DNA from: Panicum virgatum
Lineage: Eukaryota > Streptophyta > Magnoliopsida > Poales > Poaceae
DNA length: 64,000 nt
Assembly: GCF_016808335.1 (NCBI RefSeq)
Contig: NC_053138.1
Location: 57,318,951-57,382,950, forward strand
Direction: 5' to 3'
A program made the translations under genes and the position numbers. The notes under the pieces are model-generated. The model was not told where the DNA came from and did not search any database. It saw nothing but the letters and a program-made list of their open reading frames with translations. Below, piece by piece: positions 49,111 through 59,563 of this stretch; position 1 is the first letter of the stretch, and each line of letters starts with the position of its first letter.

Positions 49111-51758
49111 TGTGACGGAACCACCAAATTAAAACTCTCAATTAAGCGTAATGGCCGTCGTTTGAACACATCGGGCGCATTAGCTTAATGGTTTAATTTG
49201 ACAGTCCTTTCTCAGCCCACGTCCCGATCGAAACATCACCGATAGTCTCACTCGAAGGTGAGCGCAGATGGTACAAGCACGACAATTACTTGAAAATACA
49301 ATAATATACACAAGACTCTGCCAAAGTTTTAGAAACCAAGTTTAAACACATTCATAATTTATAAACTTTACAAAGCTGAAACTAGGGTTCGAACAGAGGT
49401 AAAAGTCTACGACTACCACACTTGTACGCCGAGGCGACCCCTAACTAAGTGTCTGGCTCCACAATCTCTCATCCCTCTGCGTCCCGGCGGATGAACTTAA
49501 CGCAGTAGGGACAGAAGTCTACGTCTGAGTGCCCTGAAATAATGTTTCGCAGAAGCCCTGAGCAACTAATACTCAGCAAGACTTACCCGACTCCGGGTAT
49601 ACATAGCCCACATATTTAGACATGCAAAGCTTTTGGCTGGTGGTTTCTTTTGCAGAAAAGCGTCTAAAAGTAAATCCTTATTTTTCCATATTTTAGCTCA
49701 CGATTCTATATATATCTTGACCATCAACTATATTGGCATATCTAGAGCAACCATGGTGAGACATATAATAACATTCCAAGTGAATATAACCCTATGCCAT
49801 ACATACCCCAACTCGAGACTACGCTGGGACGCAGTGATCAAAGTGCCCATATTCGAGAGCGACTGACGGCGAATCGATCCAATTTAACCTTGCAAGGTGG
49901 ACCTAACCAACACGGCACGCAAAAGCCCCGTCGGACCACACGCACCAACCCTTCCCCTCCCCGCCTCGAACTACAGGATCGCCCCACCATCATATGGTCA
50001 GCCGAGCTCAACGTGAGACCACCAAAAGTAAATACATACAATCCCATTTCTCCGCGACTACTCAACTACCCCAGGAGGTGAGATGGGATCCTGTACTTTC
50101 GAAGTGAGATAGTACTAGGCTTACCAGTTTCGACTACCTCCTACTCCCGGCATGCGGTTAATACAGTTCAAACATGATCAACAGGGCCGACAACGGTACG
50201 GTCCTTAACCGACACAGACGGAGCTACACTTTTCTCCGCCCGGTCTCAAACTCTATTCTTCATTTCCTTCCAAGATTAGTAACTCATATATGGAAACCTG
50301 AAATAACCTATATCTCGCGAGTAACTAGAAATTACTCGACTTTTACCGAACCCTATCTAGCATAGCATTTCTATCGTCCTAGACATACTAGTATAACTCA
50401 AGGAAACCTAGGGTTCATGCAACCAGGGTTTCAAACAACTCCTAAATGTAGTGCACAAGTAATAAATACATATACAGGCGTCATAATTTAAATTAATAGG
50501 ATGTGCACCGGGAATTGCCTTCGGGCTGCTGCTCAGAGCTGGGGTCAGACGGGCCTTGGGCCGGGTTCTCACACCTCTCCTCCTGGGCTTGCTCCGGCTG
50601 CTCCTGTGGCGGTGCAATCACCTCATACACAACGTTCTCAATTGCGGATGCTACACGAATGCAGATGAAATAACTGAGTGTAGCCCAACTATATAACTAC
50701 TATACTTCGAAGTGAAATGTACTGCGGACTGTCCACGCCTAAGTGGCGGACCGTCCGCGGTTCAACTCGGCAGACCCACCAGAACTACCAATGTTTCTAG
50801 AGAATTTTCTATACTGGCTGGCGGACTGTCCGCTCACTCTTAGTGGACTGTCCGCAATACACCTACGCCAATCCACCAGAGACAACAGCGTCTCTGGGCG
50901 AATTTCTAATCCTACCGGCGGACCGTCCGGCCCCCCTTGGCGGATCGTCCGCAGTTCACTCTTCCAATCCACCACAGACGACAACGTCTCTAGACAAAAT
51001 CCTAGACTCTACGGCGGGCTGTCCGCTCTCCAATAGCGGACCGTCCGCAGTTCAACCCTACGAAACTCACCAGAGACAACATCGTCTCTGGACAAATCTC
51101 GAACTCTACGGCGGACTGTCCGCTCTCCAATAGCGGACTGTCCGTAGTTCAATTCTGCGGAACCATCAGAGACAACAACGTCTCTGGACAACTTCTAACC
51201 TGACCTGCGGACTGTCCGGCCCTCCTAGGCGGACCGTCTGTAGTTCATATCTTTTGACACCACGCGACAAGCGGCAGCAAGCGCGGCGGCGGCGGCAGCA
51301 GCCGTTCTCCGGCGCCGACGACGCACAACAGGAGGGGGAAAAAGGCCCGGGAGCTCAAGTGACTCACCACGGATCCATTCCCGTGGTCGGTTCGGGCGGA
51401 GGATGAATGGAGAAGCGGATCGATGGTGGAGCAAAGCTTCAAGCGGGCTCCAATGGTGACCGGCGGTGGCGGGGGCGATTCCGGCCGGTAGAAGCTGGGC
51501 TGGGGGTCGGGGAAGGTGGAGGAGGTGCTGGGGAAGATGCTCGCGCAAGGAATCGAGGTATGGTGGCCGGAGGAGGGAGATTGACGGAAGGAGGCGACGG
51601 CGGCGCGAGCAGACGAGCTCCGCTCGTCTCTGGTCATTGTGAGGAGAAAAAAAGAATGAAATGACAGGCGGGTCCTACATCCCGATAAATATCTGGACGT
51701 TGCCTGGGCGGACCGTCCGCCGTCCCCAAGCGGACTGTCCACACGACATGTTGTTACA
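49111..51758 (-). repeat. gypsy C, 3' LTR (left copy on the plus strand)
   Basis: 2648 bp, TGTGACGG...GTTACA on the plus strand. The polypurine tract adjoins it at 51759-51774 (AGGGGGAAGGAT on the minus strand). It contains the palindromic repeat array at 50718-51240 and a further pair at 51708-51740. It has a 68-bp stretch (49449-49516) that is absent from the other LTR. Confidence 0.92.
50718..51240 (-). repeat. palindromic ~96-bp tandem repeat in the gypsy C 3' LTR
   Basis: About six units, each with a pair of GCGGACNGTCCGC-type palindromes and, between pairs, CCAGAGACAAC..GTCTCTGG. Read on the minus strand (sense of C) the units line up with those of copia A along most of their length, including the words CTCTGGTG and TGAACTGCGGAC. 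Confidence 0.9.
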
Positions 51759-51837
51759 ATCCTTCCCCCTAAAAGAAATCTCGTCCCGAGATTTAGAGTG
51801 AAGTTACTAATTGAAACGGGAGCGAAGGTTAGGTACC

Positions 51838-54800
51838 TCAATAAGTTTGTAGCAACTCAGGACACTTGGATTGAACAAATTCCTTCGTCTCCCAAGTAGC
51901 TTCCCGCTCAGAGTGATTGCTCCATTGTACTTTATAGAAATCACTGTTTTGATTCCGAGTGGCCCTGGTCTTGTGATCAACAATTTTGATTGGATACTCG
52001 GAATAGATAAGATCAGGCTCCAGTTGCAACTTCTCTATGTCAATCACTTTTTCTAGAACACGGAGGCATTTCCGGAGCTGAGAGACATGGAAAATATTAT
52101 GAACCACGTATAATTGGGCAGGAAGTTCCAGGCGATATGCTACCGGCCCACACCGCTCAATGATAGGAAAATGGCCAACATAGCGAGGGGAGAGCTTGCT
52201 CTTCACTCCAAATCGCTGGACTCCTTTCATTGGAGATACCCGCAAGTAAACATGGTCTCCCACTTGGAATGAGACGGACTGACGTTTCTTGTCCGCATAA
52301 CTTTTCTGTCGAGATTGGGCTATTTTCAAATTCTCCTGTATGAACTGGACTTGTTCTTCTGCCTCACTGACCATCTCAGGGCCGAACACATTCCTTTCCC
52401 CGGCTTCTGACCAATTTACTAGAGTTCTACACCTTCGCCCATATAGTGCCTCAAAAGGAGCCATTCTGATGCTTTCTTGATAACTGTTATTATAAGAAAA
52501 TTCCGCTATAGGAAGGCATTCATCCCATTTCTTGCTATAAGAGAGCACACAGGCTCTAAGCATATCCTCCAGAATTTGATTGATTCGCTCAGTTTGACCA
52601 TCGGTCTGAGGATGATAGGCGGAGCTGCGAATAAGCTGAGTACCCAGAGATGCATGCAACTGTTCCCAGAAACGTGCAACAAACTGTGAGCCTCTACCTG
52701 ATATGATTGTCTTGGGTACACCATGAAGACTCACAATCTGAGCCATATATATCTCAGCATATTGGTGAGATGAATAACGGGTCTTCACTGGAAGAAAATG
52801 AGCGGATTTAGTGAGGTGGTCAACGATAACCCAAATAGAGTCATATCCCTTTGACGTGGGAGGCAAACCAACAATGAAGTCCATACTAATATCCTCCCAC
52901 TTCCACGAAGGGATATCCAACGGTTGTAGCATACCAGCAGGTCTGAGATGACTTGCTTTGACTCTTCGATAGATATTGCACTCGGACACATATTTGGCGA
53001 CCTCACATTTTATCCTGGTCCACCAGAACCGCTGCCTGAGATCTTGATACATTTTGTTACTGCCCGGGTGAATGGAATACCTAGAATGGTGAGCCTCATC
53101 AAGAATTTGTTTCCGGAGTTCTAAATCCTTAGGTACCACCAGCCGGTTCTTAAACCATAAAACACCCTCGCCATCTAAATGGAAACATGCCACTCGAGGG
53201 TCATTTTCTCTGAGCCTTTGCCTAATCTTTTCCATGCCAATATTGTCTTTCTGAACCGCAATAACTTGATCTCGAAGAGTTGGAGTGAGAATAATGTTAG
53301 CAAGAGTACCCTCAGCTACAATAGCCAAATTCATCTTCTCCATTTCTTGACACAAAGTTTCATGCAAAACTAGAGCTGAGACGCAGTTGCAACTTGCCTT
53401 GCGACTCAATGCATCGGCAACAACATTTGCCTTGCCTGGGTGGTAATGAATCTCCAGGTCATAATCCTTAATTAACTCTAACCACCGTCTCTGGCGCAAA
53501 TTTAGCTCGCTCTGGGTGAAAATATATTTGAGACTCTTGTGGTCTGAATATATATGAATCGGATTACCCAGAAGATAATGTCGCCAGATTTTCAACGCAT
53601 GGACCACTGCTGCTAGCTCCAAGTCATGAGTAGCATAATTCTCCTTATGCCGCTTGAGAGCTCTGGAAGCATAAGCAATCACCCGCTGATCTTGCATAAG
53701 GACGCAGCCGAGGGCCGTACCTGATGCATCACAATAAACATCGAAGGGTCGAGTGATATCTGGCTGAGCCAGAACAGGGGCCGACGTTAAAAGCTTTCTC
53801 AAAGTCTGGAAAGCCTGATCACATTTGTCGTCCCAAACAAATTTCACCCCTTTCTTAAGCAATTCTGTCATGGGTCTAGCAATTTTGGAGAAGTCCGGTA
53901 CAAACCGGCGATAATATCCTGCTAGCTCAAGAAAACTTCGAATTTCCGGAACTGTCTCAGGGGTCTTCCAATCTAGCACATCTCGGATTTTGCCGGGGTC
54001 GACAGAAATACCGTACTCCGAGATGACATGGCCTAGAAATTGCACCTTTTTGAGCCAAAATTCACACTTGATGAATTTGGCGTATAACTTGTGCTCCCTG
54101 AGACGCTGAAGGACAATGCGAAGATGCTCTGCATGTTCTTCTTCATTCTTGGAAAATATAAGAATGTCGTCGATGAAAACCACGACAAACTTATCCAGCT
54201 CGGACATAAATACTGAGTTCATGAGATACATGAAATGTGCCGGAACATTTGTTAATCCGAAGGACATCACCAGATATTCATAAAGTCCATATTTGGTAGA
54301 GAAAGCCGTCTTAGGAATATCTTCAGCTCGGATTTTGATCTGATGATAACCCGAGCGGAGATCAATCTTGGAAAATACTTTGGCTCTGAATAGCGGATCG
54401 AACAAAATATCAATCTGGGGAAGTGGATATTTATTCTTGATTGTGACGGCATTCGGAAGTCTATAGTCCACACACAACCTGAGGCTTTGATCCTTCTTTT
54501 TAACGAATATAGCCTTTGTCGAGCAGCTCTTGCAATTGCTTCTTTAATTCCACCAGTTCATTGGGTGGCATCCGATAAGATCTTCGGGAAATTGGTGCCG
54601 TTCCCGGTTGCAATTCTATTGCAAATTCAACATTGCGATCCGGTGGCATCCCGGGTAAATCCTCTGGAAAAACATCCGGGTACTCACACACCACTGGTAT
54701 GTCAGCCAAAGCCTTGCCCTCAGTGTGATTCACAGTGGAAGTGGTTGACTCAAGGTTCTTTAAAGATAAGGTCATAGACCCATGGTCAGATGGTTTTATG

Positions 54801-54856
54801 TGCACAGAATGTGCATTAGTGTCTAAAAGAACTCCTTGTTCCTTCATCCAGTTCAT
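51838..54856 (-). pseudogene. gypsy C pol: reverse transcriptase, RNase H, integrase, broken
   Basis: Read from 54856: upstream linker and start of reverse transcriptase (FPEDLPGMPP), a frameshift near 54500, then 54477-51838. The catalytic FIDDILIF is intact. RNase H follows ([13 protein letters not shown]). The integrase zinc region has Tyr at the second Cys (CNIYRRVK). Of the D-D-E triad the second Asp is Gly (ISGRGSQF, about 52700), while [13 protein letters not shown] near the Glu is normal. The C-terminus ([14 protein letters not shown]) is chromodomain-like, suggesting a chromovirus-type lineage. Integration activity is lost by the Asp change alone. Confidence 0.88.
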
Positions 54857-54925
54857 GCCAAGTATAATATCTACTCTTTGAGTTGGGAGTACTATAAGAT
54901 ATGCTATAAATCCTTTTCCTTGTAA

Positions 54926-56199
54926 CTAGAGAGGCACTCGCCTGACAATTTGGTTGGTAATTAATTGGCCCCCGGGCGAATGAATATTGTATGGATTTGG
55001 CATGTTTTCTATTTTCAATCCCAGCCTAATGGCACACTCCTTGCTAATGAATGTATGAGATGCCCCAGAGTCAAATAATATGGTGACGGGACGATCGTTT
55101 ACAGAAAACGTACCCGCCATCACTGGAGCTCCCTCCGGGATACCCTCAAGGGTGGTGTACTGCACTTGTCCCGGTTTGAAGTGAGCGACTTTGCCTTTCT
55201 GATTCTGCTGACTGGACGGCTGTCCTTGCTTCGGTGGCATGGGGCAATTACGTGCGAAGTGTTCAAGTTGTCCGCAGTTGTAGCATGGGAACAAATTTGG
55301 GCGCACCCCCTGCTGCGGCACCCAAATCTTCTGCTCGCTCTGTGGAGGAACAGGCGGCCTAGCCACTCCCTATGGCTGTGTTTGCTGAGGTGGCTGATAT
55401 CCCCACTGCTGCTGTGGTGGCCTGTACACAGACTGGTACTGGAATGGGGCTCGCTGTGGCCCAGACTGCACAAGACGGAACCTCTATGGGTTGCTGCTAG
55501 AGGACCCCGCTGCCGGTGCCTTTCTTTTCTTTTCTGCTTTATGAGCTAGATGGGCATCCTCCTGAACGATAGCCCCATTGACTAGCTCACTAGAAGTGTT
55601 GAATTTGAACATTGCCAAGCGATTTTGGAGCTTGCTGCTAAGCCCCTGCCTGAAGCAAGCCTGCTTCTTCTCATCCGTGTCCACGTGGTACCCAGCGTAC
55701 TGTGAGAGTGTGTTGAAATTCTGGGCATATTGCATCACATTACTGTTGCCCTGCTTCAGAGCCAAGAACTCCGTAAGCTTCCTTCTGATCACCCCTGCGG
55801 GGACATGATGTGCCCTGAAAGCTTCTTTGAACTCCGCCCAAGTGAATCGAGTGCTAGCAGGAAACATGGCCACGCGGTTGTCCCACCACGTACGTGCGGG
55901 ACCCCTGAGCTGCTGAGCTGCAAATCCTGCCTTGTCCCCCTCATTGTATGGGTACAGAGTGAACTTGGACTCTATGGTCTTAAGCCAGCTATCGGCCTCC
56001 AACGGCTCATCTGCCTTGTGAAACAGTGGCGGCTGGGTCCCCAGGAACTCCTGGTACCCATAAACAGGTGGCGGGTGGTGTCCTGGCCGTGGTGCTGCCC
56101 CCTGCTCCACAAGCTGATGGAGGAGCGCCGTCTGCTCATCACGCCCAGTAAGTATGGCCGCAATGGCCTGAACCAAATTAGGAGGGTTCGGGGGTGCTG
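54926..56199 (-). pseudogene. gypsy C gag, zinc knuckle and protease, broken
   Basis: The most likely ATG is 56199 (MAAPPNPPNLVQAI). The capsid-type domain (ARTWWDNRVAMFPASTRFTW and FLALKQGNSNVMQYAQNF) runs to about 55500. A TAG at 55484 and a second TAG near 55369 interrupt the same frame before the zinc knuckle CYNCGQLEHFARNC and the protease motif LFDSGASHTFIS (about 55070). A third stop at 54926 separates it from pol. The first two probably replaced Gln codons. Confidence 0.85.
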
Positions 56200-56408
56200 C
56201 CATTCTGCATTTAACCATGACAAGATTAGTTCCATCATCCAGATTAATTAAAACAATCCCGATAGTAACTAATCTCTCTATACATAGCACATTGCAGAAT
56301 ATAGAGCTGTAAAACAATTTTTGTGTGATGCTTGCAGGCGGGGCCAGGCAGTTTGATCGGCTCAACCAGTCGGTCTGACCGATCTGCCCTGGTCCAGCCA
56401 AAAAATGT

Positions 56409-56615
56409 ATGGCGGACCGTCCGGTGTACCAGGGCGGACCGTCCGGTGTACTAGGGCGGACCGTCCGCTTTACAAGAATCCAACTAACTAGACTGTCCGC
56501 TAAGCTTCTGCGGACCGTCCGCTTTACAAAATGTCAACTCAAATCAGTTTTCAGATGGTTCTGTGTGTTTTTCCTTAATGACCGGCGGACCGTCCGCGTG
56601 TCATGACCGGACTGT
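56409..56615. repeat. palindromes in the gypsy C leader
   Basis: Six or seven GCGGACCGTCCG-type motifs within 200 bp, between the gag start and the primer site. They are less regular than those in the LTR and lack the CCAGAGAC partner. Confidence 0.85.
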
Positions 56616-56893
56616 CCGCTGAACACGTTTTGAACTACCAGACAGTGTCTCCGGTCCAGCCGACGACACTTCCGTAACACTTACGGCAAGCCTATGAAAT
56701 CTTACGGCCCGAACTTCATCTACAAAGGTCCTTAGGGCCATAACTCACACTCCCAAACAACTCCTACGGGAAAAATCCCAAGACACTAGAAACATATGAT
56801 GCATGCTCGCCCTACGTCCTTTCTAATAAATTTTTTTTATACTTTTGGAAAACTTTGAAATTAATCATGCCCGTACCACCCTCGGTGCGTTTC

Positions 56894-56906
56894 GGCTCTG
56901 ATACCA
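56894..56906 (-). other. primer binding site of gypsy C
   Basis: TGGTATCAGAGCC on the minus strand, 3 bp inside the 5' LTR (56910-59558), complementary to initiator Met tRNA. Confidence 0.88.
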
Positions 56907-56909
56907 TTC

Positions 56910-59558
56910 TGTGACGGAACCGCCAAATTAAAACTCTCAATTAAGCGTAATGGCCGTCATTTGAACACATCGGGCGTATTAGCTTAATGATTTAATTTGA
57001 CAGTCCTTTCTCAGCTCACGTCCCGATCGAAACAACACCGATAGTCTCACTCGAAGGTGAGCGCAGAGGGTACAAGCATGACAATTACTTGAAAATACAA
57101 TAATATACACAAGGCTCTGCCAAAGTTTTACAAACCAAGTTTAAATACATTCATAATTTATAAACTTTACAAAGCTGAAACTAGGGTTCGAATATAGGTA
57201 AAAGTCTACGACTACCACACTTGTACGCCGAGGCGACCCCTAACTAAGTCTACGTCTGAGTGCCCTGAAATAATGTTTCGACAAATGCCATGAGCAACTA
57301 ATACTCAGCAAGACTTACCCGACTCCGGGTATACATAGCCCACATATTTATACATGCAAAGCTTTTGGCTGGTGGTTTCTTTTGCAGAAAAGCGTCTAAA
57401 AGTAAATCCTTATTTTTCCATATTTTAGCTCACGATTCTATATATATCTTAACCATCAACTATATTGTCATATTTAGAGCAACCATGGGGAGACATATAA
57501 TAACATTCCAAGTGAATATAACCCTATGCCATACATACCCCAACTCGAGACTACGCTGTGACGCAGTGATTAAAGTGCCCATATCCGAGAGCGACTGATG
57601 GCGAATCGATCCGATTTAACCTTGCAAGGTGGACCTAACCAACATGGCACGCAAAAGCCCCATCGGACCACACGCACCAATCCTTCCCCTCCCTGCCTCG
57701 AACTACAGGATCGCCCACCATCATATGGTCAGCCGAGCTCAACGTGAGACCACCAAAATTAAATACATACAATCCCATTTCTCCGCGACTACTCAACTAC
57801 CCCAGGAGGTGAGATGGGATCCAGCACTTTCGAAGTGAGGCAATACTAGGTTTACCGGTTTCGACTACCTCCTACTCTCGGCATGCGGTTAGTACAGTTC
57901 AAACATGATCAGCGGGGCCGACAACGGTACGGTCCTTAACCGACACAGACGGAGCTACACTTTTCTCCGCCCGGTCTCAAACTCTATTCTTCATTTCCTT
58001 CCAAGATTAGTAACTCATATATGGAAACCTGAAATATCCTATATCTCGCGAGTAACTAGAAATTATTCGACTTTTACCAAACCCTATCTAGCATAGCATT
58101 TCTATCGTCCTTTACATACTAGTATAACTCAAGGAAACCTATGGTTCATGTAACTAAGGTTTCAAACAACTCCTAAACGTTGTGCACAAGTAATAAATAC
58201 ATATATAGGTGTCATAATTTAAATTAATAGGATGTGCACCGGGGCTTGCCTTCGGGCTGCTGCTCAGAGCTGGGGTCAGACGGGCCTTGGGCCGGGTTCT
58301 CACGCCTCTCCTCCTGGGCTTGCTCCGGCTGCTCCTGTGGCGCCGCAATCACCTCATACACAATGTTCTCAACTGCGGAAGCTACACGAATGCAGATGAA
58401 ATAACTGAGTGTAGCCCAACTATATAACTACTATACTTCGAAGTGAAATGTACTGCGGACTGTCCGCGCCTAAGTGGCGGACCGTCCGCGGTTCAACTCG
58501 GCAGACCCACCAGAACGACCAATGTTTCTGGTGAATTTTCTATACTGGTTGGCAGACTGTCCGCTCACCCTTAGTGGACTGTCCGCAATACACCTATGCC
58601 AATCCACCAAAGACAACGGCGTCTCTGGGCAAATTTCTAATCCTACCTGCGGACCGTCCGACCCCCTTTGGCGGACCGTCCGCAGTTCACTCTTCCAATC
58701 CACCAGAGACGACAACGTCTCTAGACAAAATCTTAGACTCTACGGCGGACTGTCCGCTCGAGTTCACTCTTCCAATCCACCAGAGACGACAACGTCTCTA
58801 GACAAAATCTTAGACTCTACGGCGGACTGTCCGCTCTCCAATAGCGGACCGTCCGTAGTTCAACCCTGCGAAACTCACTAGAGACAACATCGTCTCTGGA
58901 CAAATCTCGAACTCTACGGCGGACTGTCCGCTCTCCAATAGCGGACCGTCCGCAGTTCAATTCTGCGGAACCATCAGAGACAACATCTTTGGACAACTTC
59001 TAACCTGACCTGCGGACTATCCGGCCCTCCTAGGCGGACCGTCCGCAGTTCATATCTTTTGACACCGCGCGACAGGTGGCAGCAAGCGCGGCGGCGGCAG
59101 CCGTTCTCCGGCACCGATGACGCACAACATGAGGGGAAAAAAGGCCCGGGAGCTCAAGTGACTCACCACGGATCCATTCCTGCGGTCGGTTCGGGCGGAG
59201 GATGAATGGAGAAGCGGATCGACGGTGGGGCAAAGCTTCAAGCGGGCTCCAATGGTGACCGGCGGTGGCGGGGGCGATTCCGGCCGGGAGAAGCTGGGCT
59301 GGGGGTCGGGGAAGGTGGAGGAGGTGCTGGGGAAGATGCTCGCGCAAGGAATCGAGGTATGGTGGCCGGAGGAGGGAGATCGACGGAAGGAGGCGACGGC
59401 GGCGCGAGCTGACGAGCTCCGCTCGTCTCTGGTCGTTGTGAGGCAAAAAAAAAGAATGAAATGACAGGCGGGTCCTACATCCCGATAAATATCTGGACGT
59501 TGCCTGGGCGGACCGTCCGCCGTCCCCAAGCGGACTGTCCACAAGGCACGGTGTTACA
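56910..59558 (-). repeat. gypsy C, 5' LTR (right copy on the plus strand)
   Basis: 2649 bp, homologous end to end to 49111-51758. It lacks the 68-bp block present in the other copy and has an extra tandem copy of a 77-bp unit (58684-58760 and 58761-58837). The two changes almost cancel in length. It holds the same palindromic array at 58450-59045 and the end pair at 59508-59540. Confidence 0.92.
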
Positions 59559-59563
59559 TTTGT

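Larger units (their letters stand above)
49111..59558 (-). mobile_element. complete Ty3/gypsy retrotransposon C inside copia A
   Basis: Two LTRs (49111-51758 and 56910-59558), primer site at 56894-56906 complementary to Met tRNA (TGGTATCAGAGCC on the minus strand), polypurine tract at 51759-51774, and the 5-bp duplication TTTGT on both sides (49106-49110 and 59559-59563). Internal order on the minus strand is gag, zinc knuckle, protease, reverse transcriptase, RNase H, integrase, chromodomain-like tail: the Ty3 order. Total length is 10.4 kb. All coding parts have stops or shifts. The LTRs look alike but differ by indels, so the insertion is not very recent. Confidence 0.95.

Noticed and set aside
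49381..49400. GGTTCGAAC B-box-like sequence suggesting a tRNA gene
   Set aside because: Inside the gypsy C LTR, no A box or cloverleaf; the motif is chance.
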